From the NCBI RefSeq assembly GCF_030686155.1, contig NZ_JAUPEV010000005.1:1-64000 (forward strand): DNA of 64,000 nucleotides, given 5' to 3'. Below, piece by piece: positions 41,505 to 51,667 of this stretch. The notes beneath the pieces were generated by a model. It saw only the letters and a list, made by a program, of their open reading frames with translations, had not been told where the DNA came from and did no database searches. The position numbers and the translations under genes were made by a program. Every line of letters starts with the position of its first letter. Position 1 is the first letter of the stretch. This DNA comes from Helicobacter_J cappadocius (GTDB taxonomy: Bacteria; Campylobacterota; Campylobacteria; Campylobacterales; Helicobacteraceae).

Positions 41505-43346
41505 ATGTCAGCAAAAGAAATCAATCAGGAGCTAGAAAGTCTATTTAAGGAAGCTGAAAGCGGTTTTGTTTCTTATGAAAAGATAGCTCAAACCATTCAA
41601 AAAGCACCTACTTTGGCTCAAGTAAAGAAAATAAAAGAGTTAGCAAAGAAATTTAAAAGAGTGCTTGTAACTTCATCTGAATTAGCAAAAAATCTCAATA
41701 CAGCAGATAAGATTAAGCTCGCCGAAGAGAAGAGAAAAGTTTTAGATGAAGAACTTGAAGATGAATTTGATTTCATGAAAGAAAGAGAGCTTTTAGAATG
41801 GAGTAGGAGTGATAGTCCAGTTCGTATGTATCTTCGAGAGATGGGGCAGATTGCTCTTTTGACAAAAGATGAAGAGATTGACTTGAGTAAACAGATTGAG
41901 CTTGGGGAAAATACAATTTTAGATGCGATTTGTTCAGTACCTTATTTGATTGATTTTATTTATGACTATAAAGACGCATTGATTAATCGAGAAAGAAGAG
42001 TAAAAGAACTTTTCAAAAGCTTTGATGATGAAGAAAGTGATGATGAAGAAGAAGATGAAGAGAGTTTAGATGATGAGGAAATAGAAAATAAAAAACCTGT
42101 TAGCAAGAAAGATCAAAAACGTGTAGATAAGGTTTTGGATAGTTTTAAAGCATTGGATAAAGCCAAAAAAGACTGGATGAAAGCTTTAGATATTGTTCCA
42201 AATCCAGAGGATGATGAATTGTTACACATCCTTACTTTGGCATATAAAAAACAAGTCTTGAAGGATAAGTTGCTTGATTTGGGACCTACAAGTAAGCTTA
42301 TTAATGAACTAGTTAAAGCAATGGAAAATACTCTCAAAAGCGGAGATGGGTTTGAAAGAGAATTGAAGAGGTTAGAATATAAACTTCCCTTATTTAATGA
42401 TATTCTCATAGAAAATCATCAAAAAATTCTTGATAATATCACTAATATGTCTAGAGATGATATTGCCGCAGCTGTTCCTGAAGCAACAATGGTCAGTGTA
42501 TATGTTGAGCTTAAAAAACTTTTTCAAACAAAAGAAGCTAGTGAGGGGGGCTTTGATCTTGAGCCTGAAAAACTTAAAGAAATTTTAGAGCAGATAAAAA
42601 GAGGAAAATCTATTTCTGATAAAGCAAAAAATAAGATGGCTAAATCAAACCTTAGATTGGTGGTTTCTATCGCTAAGAGATATACCAATAGAGGATTACC
42701 ATTTTTAGATTTGATCCAAGAGGGTAATATTGGTCTAATGAAGGCGGTAGATAAATTTGAGTATAAAAAAGGGTTTAAATTCTCTACTTATGCGACTTGG
42801 TGGATAAGACAAGCAATTTCTAGAGCGATAGCAGATCAAGCAAGAACAATTCGAATCCCTATTCACATGATAGAAACTATCAATCGTATCCATAAAATTA
42901 TGCGTAAATATGTGCAAGAAATAGGTAAAGAACCTGACGTTGAAATCATTGCTCAAGAAGTTGGACTGCCTGTGGATAAGGTCAAAAATGTTATCAAGAT
43001 TACCAAAGAGCCTATCAGTTTAGAAGCCCCGATCGGAAATGATGATGATGGAAAATTTGGAGATTTTGTCGAGGATAAGAATTCAATGGGACCGATGGAT
43101 TACATCATGAAAGAAGATTTAAAAGTTCAGATTGACGAAGTTCTCGATCAGCTTAATGATAGGGAAAAAGCGGTTATTCGTATGCGTTTTGGATTGCTTG
43201 ATGATGAAAGTGATCGTACGCTTGAAGAAATAGGCAAAGAACTCAATGTGACAAGAGAGCGTGTCAGACAAATAGAATCAAGTGCCATTAAAAAACTCAA
43301 GCATCCTAAAGTGGGCAGAAAACTCAAAAATTATATTGAAGAATAG
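41505..43346 (+). CDS. rpoD: Primary sigma factor RpoD
   Basis: The 613-residue vegetative sigma factor has region 1.2 (SPVRMYLREMGQ), a very acidic spacer (about 168-190, EESDDEEEDEESLDDEE), region 2 (AKSNLRLVVSIAKRY; FSTYATWWIRQAISRA), region 3 and region 4.2 (TLEEIGKELNVTRERVRQIE). The acidic spacer is typical for this group. It directs RNA polymerase to the -10-dominated promoters seen in this window. It is followed after 2 bases by eptA. Confidence 0.97.
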   Translation: MSAKEINQELESLFKEAESGFVSYEKIAQTIQKAPTLAQVKKIKELAKKFKRVLVTSSELAKNLNTADKIKLAEEKRKVLDEELEDEFDFMKERELLEWSRSDSPVRMYLREMGQIALLTKDEEIDLSKQIELGENTILDAICSVPYLIDFIYDYKDALINRERRVKELFKSFDDEESDDEEEDEESLDDEEIENKKPVSKKDQKRVDKVLDSFKALDKAKKDWMKALDIVPNPEDDELLHILTLAYKKQVLKDKLLDLGPTSKLINELVKAMENTLKSGDGFERELKRLEYKLPLFNDILIENHQKILDNITNMSRDDIAAAVPEATMVSVYVELKKLFQTKEASEGGFDLEPEKLKEILEQIKRGKSISDKAKNKMAKSNLRLVVSIAKRYTNRGLPFLDLIQEGNIGLMKAVDKFEYKKGFKFSTYATWWIRQAISRAIADQARTIRIPIHMIETINRIHKIMRKYVQEIGKEPDVEIIAQEVGLPVDKVKNVIKITKEPISLEAPIGNDDDGKFGDFVEDKNSMGPMDYIMKEDLKVQIDEVLDQLNDREKAVIRMRFGLLDDESDRTLEEIGKELNVTRERVRQIESSAIKKLKHPKVGRKLKNYIEE

Positions 43347-43348
43347 AA

Positions 43349-44923
43349 GTGAAAAAGCTTTTTTCAAACTCTTTTTCTTATCACTGTATTATCTTTATTT
43401 TTGCAGTTGTTTTTGTGGGGCTTTATAATGATACTTTTTGGCTGAAAATCCATTCATATTCGATTGAAGATGGTAATGGTGGATATTTTCTTATTTCTAC
43501 GATCTTTATTGCCTATGTTTTGATCTTGAGCTTAGCTATGGAACTTATAACGTTTAGAATAACTGCAAAATGGTTGATTGGCATTCTTGTTTGTATTGCT
43601 GGAGTGAGTCAATATTATATGAAAACTTTTGATATCACTATCAATGATATGGTTATAGAGAGCTTGTTTAATACGCATTTTTCTGAAGCAAAAGAATTTA
43701 TTACTATAGGATTATTCTTTTCATTTTTGGGTTATGTAATTTTTCCTATTTTTATTTTATACATGATGAAACTATCTTCTAAAACCCCATTTGTTAAGGG
43801 CATGTATGTAAAAATATTTTTTGTTCTGATGTATGTGCTTTTGATATCTGGAATATATCTATGGCAAGGTAGCAATATTGTTTTTGCCTTTAAAAGTTCT
43901 AAATCTATCATTTATATGACAAATCCTATTTCTACAATTCGATCGGGCGTTGATTATGTTTTGAATTCTTATGGGAATACAAAGCAATTCGTTCATATTG
44001 GATTAGATGCAAGACTATCTGAAGATCATCATAAGAAAATTTTTGTTTTAGTTATCGGAGAGAGTGCTAGAGCTGCTAATTATTCTTTAAATGGCTATGC
44101 CAGAGACACTAATCGCTATACGCAGAAGCTAGATTCTTTGGTCAATTTTAGAAATTTTTATTCTTGTGGAGTTATCACTGCAATTTCTATCCCTTGTATG
44201 CTCACTAATTACACACATCAAACTTACAAAAAAAGAAATCAATCATTATATATAGATAATCTTTTGGATATTGTCCAAAGGGCAGGGTATGAAACTTATT
44301 GGATTAGCAATAATGGAGGGAGTTGTATGGGGGATGTTTGTGTAAGGATAAAAAATATCAAGTATTATAATGATGGGGATTTTGATGGAGTAATGCTTGG
44401 TGAGATTGGGGCATTGATAAAAAATGCAAAAAAAGATTCCTTGATAGTGGTAAATCTACATGGCTCTCATGGGGCATTATATTATCAAAGATACCCGAAA
44501 AATTTTGAGATATTCACTCCTGTATGCAAGGATAAAGAACTACAAAAATGTTCTTACCAAGAAATAGTGAATGCTTATGATAATTCCCTTATTTATACAG
44601 ATTATTTTATTGCTCAGGTTATCTCATCTTTGCAGGAGAAAAAAGGTTTTTCTGTGGGGTTATGGTACTTGAGCGATCATGGAGAGAGTTTGGGAGAATA
44701 TGGGCAATATATGCATGGAGGATTACCTTATGCACTTTCTCCAGATTTTCAGAAACATATTCCTTCGATGATTTGGTTGGGGAGAGGATTTCAAGGAGAC
44801 TTTGATAGACTCAATAAGCAAAAAGACAGGCAACTTAGTCAGGATTACTTATTCCATACAATGCTAGATTTACTCGATATTCAAACAAGTGTCTATGAAA
44901 AACAGCTTGATATTTTGGAGTGA
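43349..44923 (+). CDS. eptA: Lipid A phosphoethanolamine transferase (EptA/PmrC family)
   Basis: The 524-residue protein has five N-terminal membrane helices and a periplasmic sulfatase-like domain. Active-site elements are VIGESARA (metal-binding Glu, about 237), SCGVITAISIPC (catalytic Thr at about 277, flanked by disulphide cysteines) and LSDHGESLGE (about 443-452). It adds phosphoethanolamine to lipid A, which in Helicobacter reduces binding of polymyxin and host peptides. Translation starts at a GTG just after rpoD. Thirteen bases at its stop (44910-44922) are repeated at 44939-44951. Confidence 0.9.
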   Translation: MKKLFSNSFSYHCIIFIFAVVFVGLYNDTFWLKIHSYSIEDGNGGYFLISTIFIAYVLILSLAMELITFRITAKWLIGILVCIAGVSQYYMKTFDITINDMVIESLFNTHFSEAKEFITIGLFFSFLGYVIFPIFILYMMKLSSKTPFVKGMYVKIFFVLMYVLLISGIYLWQGSNIVFAFKSSKSIIYMTNPISTIRSGVDYVLNSYGNTKQFVHIGLDARLSEDHHKKIFVLVIGESARAANYSLNGYARDTNRYTQKLDSLVNFRNFYSCGVITAISIPCMLTNYTHQTYKKRNQSLYIDNLLDIVQRAGYETYWISNNGGSCMGDVCVRIKNIKYYNDGDFDGVMLGEIGALIKNAKKDSLIVVNLHGSHGALYYQRYPKNFEIFTPVCKDKELQKCSYQEIVNAYDNSLIYTDYFIAQVISSLQEKKGFSVGLWYLSDHGESLGEYGQYMHGGLPYALSPDFQKHIPSMIWLGRGFQGDFDRLNKQKDRQLSQDYLFHTMLDLLDIQTSVYEKQLDILE

Positions 44924-45053
44924 AAGATAAAATCCCATATATTTTGGAGTGTAAGACAAGACTCTATCTGATCTTTTTATACATTTATGGTTTTAAAGAT
45001 TGTTTTGTTTATTTTTAAGAAACTCGTTATGTGCAAAATTTTTTATGATGGAA

Positions 45054-45091
45054 ATGATGGTTTTAGCGGGATATACCCATAAAACCATCAT
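45054..45091. repeat. Strong intergenic hairpin downstream of ftsZ and eptA
   Basis: ATGATGGTTTTA (45054-45065) and TAAAACCATCAT (45080-45091) form a perfect 12-bp stem with inner GGG/CCC bases. It lies between the convergent ends of eptA and ftsZ, so a bidirectional terminator or an RNA-stabilising structure is likely. No clean U-run follows on either strand. Nothing else is recognised in this 198-base gap. Confidence 0.5.
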
Positions 45092-45121
45092 TTAGGAGCG
45101 AAGTATTTTTGATATATGGTT

Positions 45122-46258
45122 TTAATCTTTTTGATTTCTCATCATTGTTGGCATATCAAGATCGACTTCATTATAATAGTCTCCATTTGATACCCTAATC
45201 GCTTCCAGGGATATTTTAGGCATGGGACGAGCATGGGATTCTATGTTTGCTTGAGCATCATTAATAATCTCTTTTTCAAATCCTGTAGCAACAATGGTAA
45301 CCCTAACAGAATCTAATGCTGTATCTTCGCTTGTCTGAGTTCCGAAGATGATATCAGCATCTTGATGTGCTGCTTCTTCTACAAACTGCATAGCCGCATT
45401 AATTTCAGTTGTAGGATAATTTGTGTTGACTTCGAAATTCACCAAAACACCCATTGCACCATTAATAGAAAGATTGTCAAATAATGGAGAGTTGATAGCA
45501 TCTTTTATTGCTTCAGCTGCAGCATTCTCACCTTTGGCTTCACCTATCCCCATCAGAGCAAGACCCTTATGACTCATCACTGTTTTTAAATCAGCAAAAT
45601 CTAGATTAATATCATTTTCTCCGTAGTTTAAAATTACCCCAGATATTCCATTTACAGCTTGAGCGAGAATATTATCAACTTCTCTGAAGCTTTCTTTGAT
45701 ACCGGTATTTTTGCTAATAGTTGATAATAGTTTTTCATTAGGAATAACAACAATGGCATCACTATTTTTTTTAAGTTCTTTGAGACCCTCTTCAGCAATC
45801 TTGGTGCGTTTATTTCCTTCAAATTTGAATGGTTTGGTAACGATAGAAATGGTTAATGCACCTATCTCTTTGGCAGCAGCAGCGATAATGGGTGCAGCAC
45901 CTGTACCTGTTCCACCACCTAATCCAACAGATACAAAAACAATATCAGATCCCTCTAATGCTTCTTTTATATCTTCAAAACTTTCTTGAGCTGCCTGCAT
46001 GCCTACTTCAGGTTGCATCCCTGCACCCAAGCCTTTGGTTAGTTTTTCGCCAAGAGTAATTTTGATTCTAGCTGGAGACTTATCTAAATGTTGCACATCT
46101 GTATTGGCGGCAATGAGTGTTATATCTTTATGAGCTCCTGTTGCTATAAGATGGGCTATCATATTTGATCCACCACCACCAACACCGATAGCAGTTATTT
46201 TAGCTCCATTTGTAGTGTGAATTTCTTGTATATCTATTTTTATATTTTCTTGTGCCAT
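45122..46258 (-). CDS. ftsZ: Cell division protein FtsZ
   Basis: The 378-residue tubulin-like GTPase forms the division ring. The GTP-binding motifs GVGGGGSNMI (about 20-29) and GGGTGTGAAP (about 114-123) and the T7 loop region (NLDFADLKTVM) are intact. The C-terminal peptide (VDLDMPTMMRNQ) resembles the conserved tail that binds FtsA. It lies 13 bases after ftsA. Confidence 0.97.
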   Translation of the reverse strand: MAQENIKIDIQEIHTTNGAKITAIGVGGGGSNMIAHLIATGAHKDITLIAANTDVQHLDKSPARIKITLGEKLTKGLGAGMQPEVGMQAAQESFEDIKEALEGSDIVFVSVGLGGGTGTGAAPIIAAAAKEIGALTISIVTKPFKFEGNKRTKIAEEGLKELKKNSDAIVVIPNEKLLSTISKNTGIKESFREVDNILAQAVNGISGVILNYGENDINLDFADLKTVMSHKGLALMGIGEAKGENAAAEAIKDAINSPLFDNLSINGAMGVLVNFEVNTNYPTTEINAAMQFVEEAAHQDADIIFGTQTSEDTALDSVRVTIVATGFEKEIINDAQANIESHARPMPKISLEAIRVSNGDYYNEVDLDMPTMMRNQKD

Positions 46259-46271
46259 TCTTTAACCTTTC

Positions 46272-47660
46272 TTAAAATAACTTTGATGCCAATCGTGTGA
46301 ATAAATTGGTTACAGTGTTCTTTTTGGAACTATCAATGTCCTCAATTATATCTTTTTTTTGAACTTTTTGCGTATCTTTTGTGACTTGTTCTTTTAGATT
46401 TGTCAGATCTGCTTCAATAAAGCTTCTTTGTTGATTGTATTGGGGCATTGGTTCTGAGTTGAGCTTATCTTTTTTATAGCGAATATTTTTTTCTGAATCC
46501 TTTTCATAATTAGTATGTTTTCCTGAACCATACCATATAAGACCTATTGCTGTAGAATTTGATGGATCTTTAAGATCATCAAAAAGTCCTCCAATATCAA
46601 TAGGTTTTTTTATTTTTACTCGCATTCTTTGAAAAATAGCCTTTGCAATCTCTTCAATACCAGCCATATTGGTCATTCCTCCAGTGAGAACAACTCCTGC
46701 ACCTAATTGATCTTTTAGACCACTGCGACTGATGGATTTTGCGAGAATGCTCAATGTTTCTACAACCCTTGAATGCATAACTTCCTGAGCCGTTTCCAGA
46801 AGAACTAGATGCTTATTGTCACCTTCTCCAATAGAAGGAACCTCAATCCTTTGAGATGATTTTTCATCTGAAATCGGAGCGAGGTTACCATAGTTTATCT
46901 TTACTGCTTCAGCTGCTGAAACATAGGTATTTAGAACGATTGCCAAATCGCTTGTTATATGATGAGAGCCAACCCCTAAGAAGTCGTTATATTTCATAGA
47001 GTTTCCATCATATATCATCAATTCGCAAGTATTTCCGCCAATATCAATACAGGCTACACCCATTTCTTTTTCATCATCATCTAAAACAGCGATTGAACTT
47101 GCATAAGAGGCCAATACGACATTTTCTATTTCAACTCCTGCTAATCGGACAGTCTTTTTTAGATTCTCCAAACTTGTGCGTTGAGCAGTCACAATGTGCA
47201 CAAAAACTTCAAGTCTCGTGCCACTCATTCCCATCGGATCTTCTATAAAATCCTGATCATCAAGCTTAAATTTGTATGGGAGAACATGGATAACTTCGTA
47301 TTCAGAGGGTATAGAAGCATTATAAAGAGCAGTCTCAAGAACACGTCCTATTTCTTTGATGCTTATTTCACTACCAGGAATATTAATGACACCAGAACTA
47401 TTGATACTTTTAGTGTAGGCTCCTGAAATAGAAATAATTGCTTTGTTGATATTATCTACACCAGCCATTCTTTTAGCATCAACAATAGAGCTTTTGACAC
47501 TTTTACTAGCTTGTTCGATATTAACAATAACACCTTTTTTAACCCCTAAAGATTTTTGTGTTCCGGTACCGATAATTTGAGGGATACCATCTCTCACTTC
47601 AGCGATGATTGAGCAGATCTTGCTCGATCCTATATCCACTCCTAGTATTGTATGGGTCAA
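46272..47660 (-). CDS. ftsA: Cell division protein FtsA
   Basis: The 462-residue actin-like protein tethers FtsZ to the membrane. The start GVDIGSSKICSIIAE is the phosphate-1 motif, CIDIGGNTCELMIY (about 207-220) is phosphate 2 and VVLTGGMTNMAGI is the adenosine motif. The end LFTRLASKLF is an amphipathic membrane-targeting helix. A Lys/Ser-rich linker of about 60 residues precedes it. It forms the ppi-ftsA-ftsZ operon as in H. pylori. Confidence 0.96.
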   Translation of the reverse strand: MTHTILGVDIGSSKICSIIAEVRDGIPQIIGTGTQKSLGVKKGVIVNIEQASKSVKSSIVDAKRMAGVDNINKAIISISGAYTKSINSSGVINIPGSEISIKEIGRVLETALYNASIPSEYEVIHVLPYKFKLDDQDFIEDPMGMSGTRLEVFVHIVTAQRTSLENLKKTVRLAGVEIENVVLASYASSIAVLDDDEKEMGVACIDIGGNTCELMIYDGNSMKYNDFLGVGSHHITSDLAIVLNTYVSAAEAVKINYGNLAPISDEKSSQRIEVPSIGEGDNKHLVLLETAQEVMHSRVVETLSILAKSISRSGLKDQLGAGVVLTGGMTNMAGIEEIAKAIFQRMRVKIKKPIDIGGLFDDLKDPSNSTAIGLIWYGSGKHTNYEKDSEKNIRYKKDKLNSEPMPQYNQQRSFIEADLTNLKEQVTKDTQKVQKKDIIEDIDSSKKNTVTNLFTRLASKLF

Positions 47661-47669
47661 ACTCGCCTC

Positions 47670-49136
47670 CTAATCTTGGTATCGTTGTATGGTGTATTTT
47701 TGTCTAAGATAATCAATAAGTACTTTTTGCAGATATTGAGTTTTTAGATTTGTTGTCATTGCTACCATTGTGCTATTATCCTTGATAGGATTGTTAAAAT
47801 TCTGTTCTTTTATTCTATATAAAATCGCTTTATTGTTTATTATAACAAAATTTGACTTTTTTTGGTTAATAAAAATTTCTTTAATAAGGGTGGATACTTC
47901 TTTTTCATCAAGTCCTTGTATCTTTCCTTTGAAATTTACATTTACAAATCCAATATCCTTGCCTTTAAAAGAAGAGAGCTTATTTTGTGCTTCTAGTTTT
48001 AAAAGTTCCATCTTTTTGGTTTGTGTGAAATCCAAGATAGCCTGTATTTTTGCCTGTTCAAAGGTTTTTATTTCAGGTTCTTTTTTTGAAATCAGTTTTA
48101 AAATAATATAACCATTTTTGTATTCTAGTGGTTTTAGAGTTTGCCCTGTTTTGGACTTTTGAAGTTCTTGCATAATTTCTGGAGGGTATTGATTGCTACC
48201 TTCGGTGATCGTTTTAGAAATCTCAGTGGCATTGCTTTTTTTTAGGTCGAGATATTCTTTTGTTGCAACTGAAAGAGCTTTATGTAGCTGAATATCTTTT
48301 TGGACTTTGGTCTTGATTTTTTCAAATGACTCTAATTCGCCCTTATCGTTTATATATAGACTTTTATTTTCATTATAGTAGCTTTGAGCTTCTTTTGGAG
48401 ATACATTTTGCGTACTCGCATCTACGAAACGATATTGAACTTCATATTGAGATGGAGTTTTATATTTATCTTTATTTTTTTCCCAGTAAGCTTTGAGTTC
48501 AGAGTCTGTAATTTTTGGTTGGAGAGTATCTGCATCTAGGATGGACAATTCGATTTTATCTTGCAGTTTGAACGCAGAAGATACAGCATCTAATTCTAGT
48601 GGGGTGATGGTATCAGGAAACAAATTTGTCATTTTTTGCAAAAGCAACATTTCGCGGATATTTTTTTCGAAATCTACAGGTCTGTAGTTGTTTTCTTTTA
48701 AGGTTGCTTTGTAAATAGCTTCATCAAAGTGACCATTATTTTGAAATGCATCGGTTTTGGTGATTTCATCAATCACTTCAGAATCTTCAACTCGCAATCC
48801 TAAATCTAGGGCAAAGTTTCTAACCAAAGCTTGATTAATGAGTATCTGTGTGGCTAGTTGTTTTGCCATCTTATCTAACCCCATTTTCTTTGCTTCATCA
48901 GGATCTATATTTCCACCTAGCGCTTGAGCATAGGTTTGATAAGTATTATTGTAGGCTTGTTCAAATTCTTGTGAGCTGATCTTGATATTTCCAACCTTGA
49001 TGACCGTATCACCAAATAAAGATGTGCTAAGGTTGAATTGTCCCCATCCTATCCCTCCAGCGACAATAAAAGCTATTGAACTGATCCATATTGTGATAAC
49101 AAGATATTTTCTATGTTTTTGCATCCACTCTATCAT
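47670..49136 (-). CDS. PpiD/SurA-like periplasmic folding factor
   Basis: The 488-residue protein has an N-terminal membrane anchor (about 13-31), a SurA N-like helical domain (about 45-190, with FEQAYNNTYQTYAQALGG) and a divergent parvulin region. It lacks an obvious complete rotamase active-site pattern, so chaperone activity may dominate. It would help fold outer-membrane proteins. It is upstream of ftsA with a 9-base gap, as in H. pylori. Confidence 0.85.
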   Translation of the reverse strand: MIEWMQKHRKYLVITIWISSIAFIVAGGIGWGQFNLSTSLFGDTVIKVGNIKISSQEFEQAYNNTYQTYAQALGGNIDPDEAKKMGLDKMAKQLATQILINQALVRNFALDLGLRVEDSEVIDEITKTDAFQNNGHFDEAIYKATLKENNYRPVDFEKNIREMLLLQKMTNLFPDTITPLELDAVSSAFKLQDKIELSILDADTLQPKITDSELKAYWEKNKDKYKTPSQYEVQYRFVDASTQNVSPKEAQSYYNENKSLYINDKGELESFEKIKTKVQKDIQLHKALSVATKEYLDLKKSNATEISKTITEGSNQYPPEIMQELQKSKTGQTLKPLEYKNGYIILKLISKKEPEIKTFEQAKIQAILDFTQTKKMELLKLEAQNKLSSFKGKDIGFVNVNFKGKIQGLDEKEVSTLIKEIFINQKKSNFVIINNKAILYRIKEQNFNNPIKDNSTMVAMTTNLKTQYLQKVLIDYLRQKYTIQRYQD

Positions 49137-49325
49137 TGTGCGAAAAATCCTTTATAGTTATAATTTCAAAAACCTAACTCTTAAAATGTGCCAATATATC
49201 TTAAATGTTTCAAAAAAATCTTTAGAAATCTTAAAAATCCTATCTAAATACCCATAATTTCATTAAGGATTATACCAAAAATCGTTAAAATTAGGCTTAT
49301 GTGAGACAAATTTAAAGGGATTTTG

Positions 49326-50621
49326 ATGAATACTAAGCAAATAATAGATTTAGACATGAAGAGTATATGGCATCCTTGCACACAGATGAAAGATCATGAG
49401 AAGCTTCCTATAGTGCCTATTAAAAGTGGCAAAGGTGTTTATTTGTATGATTTTGAAAATAGAGCATATATTGATTGTGTGAGCAGTTGGTGGGTTAATC
49501 TATTTGGTCATAGCAATGATTATATCAACTCTAAACTCAAAGAACAGATAGACACTCTTGAACATGTTATATTGGCAGGTTTTACACATGAAGGAATCGT
49601 AAAGCTTTCTGATAGATTGATAAATCTGACACCAAAAGGTTTGGACAAATGTTTTTATGCTGATAATGGTTCTTCTGCTGTGGAGGTGGCTTTGAAGATG
49701 AGCTATCATGTTCATTTGCTTGATGGAAAAAAACGATTCAAATTTCTTTCCTTGAGTAATTCCTATCACGGAGAGACTATTGGGGCATTATCTGTAGGTG
49801 CTGTGGAGCTTTATAAAAAAACATATAGTCCTATCCTCATTGAATGCGTTGTTGCTCCTGTACCCCAAAATGATGGAGATGTTGAATTTGCACTTAAGGA
49901 ATTAGAAAAGATTTTGGACAAGGAAGGGGAAAACATCTCGGCTTTTATCTTAGAACCTTTGATTCAGTGTGCTGGAAATATGCACATCTATTCTAATTTT
50001 TATGTCAAAAAAGCTGTGCAAATGTGTCAAGAAAGAGGGATTTATGTGATTTTTGATGAAATTGCAGTAGGTTTTGGTCGTACAGGAACTTTGTTTGCGT
50101 ATGAACAATGTGAAGTTGTACCTGATTTTCTATGTTTATCAAAGGGTATAACTGCAGGATATATGCCATTATCTGTAGTGATGATGAGTGATGATATTTA
50201 TCAAAAATTTTATGCTCCTTATGAGCATCAAAAGGCATTTTTACATTCTCATAGTTATACAGGAAACGCTTTAGCTTGTGCATGTGCTAACGCCACTCTT
50301 GATATTTTTGAGAATGAAAATGTGATTGATAAAAATAAGGAATTAAGTAAATTTATTATTGCTACTATGAATAATCTAAGCGAAATCGATTTTGTCGCTA
50401 ATATGCGTTATAAGGGAATGGTATTCGCGTTTGATTTAGTGGGTTTTGCTCCAAATAGAAGAGTAGGATTAGAAGTTTTTGAGGCAGGACTTAGGGTTGG
50501 AATTTTGTTAAGACCTCTAGGAAATACGATTTATTTTATGCCTCCTTATGTCATTACTCACGATCAAATAAAATATGTTTTTGATTCTCTTAAAACCATT
50601 TTAAAACAAATCAAATATTAA
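49326..50621 (+). CDS. bioA: Adenosylmethionine-8-amino-7-oxononanoate aminotransferase
   Basis: The 431-residue PLP enzyme makes 7,8-diaminopelargonic acid in biotin synthesis. The start WHPCTQMKDHE, SSWWVNLFGH (about 54-63), the DEIAVGFGRTG motif (about 240-250) and the PLP-lysine region LCLSKGITAGYMPL (about 270-283) match BioA. The ATG at 49326 follows AAAGGGA. It is divergent from the ppi-ftsAZ operon and followed by pyrH. Confidence 0.95.
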   Translation: MNTKQIIDLDMKSIWHPCTQMKDHEKLPIVPIKSGKGVYLYDFENRAYIDCVSSWWVNLFGHSNDYINSKLKEQIDTLEHVILAGFTHEGIVKLSDRLINLTPKGLDKCFYADNGSSAVEVALKMSYHVHLLDGKKRFKFLSLSNSYHGETIGALSVGAVELYKKTYSPILIECVVAPVPQNDGDVEFALKELEKILDKEGENISAFILEPLIQCAGNMHIYSNFYVKKAVQMCQERGIYVIFDEIAVGFGRTGTLFAYEQCEVVPDFLCLSKGITAGYMPLSVVMMSDDIYQKFYAPYEHQKAFLHSHSYTGNALACACANATLDIFENENVIDKNKELSKFIIATMNNLSEIDFVANMRYKGMVFAFDLVGFAPNRRVGLEVFEAGLRVGILLRPLGNTIYFMPPYVITHDQIKYVFDSLKTILKQIKY

Positions 50622-50687
50622 GTAAGAATGAAATATAATTACATAAAAATTGATCGAATGTGGCAGGAATCTAAAAAGGAAGGTTTT

Positions 50688-51404
50688 ATGGAGACCAAAA
50701 AGAGACGTGTTTTGGTAAAATTTTCAGGTGAGGCATTAGCTGGAGAAAATGGCTTTGGTATTGATAGCTCTATTTTGGGTTATATTGCAAGTGAGATTAA
50801 GACTCTTTCTGAAAGTGGGATAGAGGTTGGGATTGTTATTGGTGGAGGTAATATTATTCGTGGCGTGAGTGCTTCTGCTGGGGGAATCATAAGAAGAACA
50901 AGCGGGGATTATATGGGTATGCTTGCCACTGTTATTAACGCTGTGGCAATGCAAGAAGCACTTGAGCATATTGGTATAGATGTACGTGTTCAGAGTGCCA
51001 TTGAGATAAAAGAAATTTGTGAATCTTATATTTATCGAAAAGCCATTAGGCATCTTGAAAAGGGCAGAATTGTTATTTTTGGAGCAGGGACAGGAAATCC
51101 TTTTTTTACTACTGATACGGCCGCTACATTGCGTGCTGTTGAGATTGGTGCAGATATGATTGTGAAAGCTACTAAGGTTGATGGTGTTTTTGACAAAGAT
51201 CCGCATAAATTTACAGATGCAAAAAAACTTGATGTGCTGAGCTATGATCAGGCACTCAAAGATAATATTAAAGTGATGGATGATACAGCAATTGCTCTGG
51301 CTAAGGATAATAAGCTTCCTATAGTGGTATGTAATATGTTTAAAAAAGGAAATTTGTTGGAAATCATCAAAAATGATGGTGGAATTTGTTCTGTAGTAAA
51401 ATAG
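50688..51404 (+). CDS. pyrH: UMP kinase
   Basis: The 238-residue amino-acid-kinase-fold enzyme phosphorylates UMP to UDP. It contains VLVKFSGEAL (about 8-17), VIGGGNIIRG (about 48-57) and GTGNPFFTTDTAA (about 130-142). A longer frame begins at 50628, but the AAGGAAGG ribosome site and family length (about 240 aa) support the ATG at 50688. It starts the pyrH-rpoZ-spoT-tyrS block. Confidence 0.95.
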   Translation: METKKRRVLVKFSGEALAGENGFGIDSSILGYIASEIKTLSESGIEVGIVIGGGNIIRGVSASAGGIIRRTSGDYMGMLATVINAVAMQEALEHIGIDVRVQSAIEIKEICESYIYRKAIRHLEKGRIVIFGAGTGNPFFTTDTAATLRAVEIGADMIVKATKVDGVFDKDPHKFTDAKKLDVLSYDQALKDNIKVMDDTAIALAKDNKLPIVVCNMFKKGNLLEIIKNDGGICSVVK

Positions 51405-51436
51405 AGAATTTGAATATTAAAATAAAAGGATAGAAA

Positions 51437-51655
51437 TTGAGAATAGAAGAAATTGTATCAAAAGCATTGGAAAAAACAGGAGATGATAGATATTTGCTTT
51501 CAAATTTGGTCTTTGCTAGGGTAAAACAGTTGTGTGCAGGTGCAAAACCTTTGGTGGATATGGATTTGAAACAAAACAAACTTGCAGATATTGCACTTCA
51601 AGAGATTGCTGAAGGAAAAGTAAGTATCGACAGAATTGATGAAAAAAATCCCTAG
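51437..51655 (+). CDS. rpoZ: RNA polymerase omega subunit
   Basis: The 72-residue protein has the omega features DDRYLLSNLVFARVKQLCAG and LADIALQEIAEGK. It assists assembly of RNA polymerase and lies beside spoT, as in many bacteria. It starts with TTG. Confidence 0.9.
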   Translation: MRIEEIVSKALEKTGDDRYLLSNLVFARVKQLCAGAKPLVDMDLKQNKLADIALQEIAEGKVSIDRIDEKNP

Positions 51656-51667
51656 GCATATAAGCAA

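Noticed and set aside
42000..42095. GA-rich repeats in rpoD as a variable repeat tract
   Set aside because: They encode the acidic spacer typical of RpoD in this group, and mixed codon use argues against slippage repeats.
44910..44951. A 13-base direct repeat (ATATTTTGGAGTG) at and after the stop of eptA
   Set aside because: It looks like a small tandem duplication of the gene end with no apparent effect on the product.
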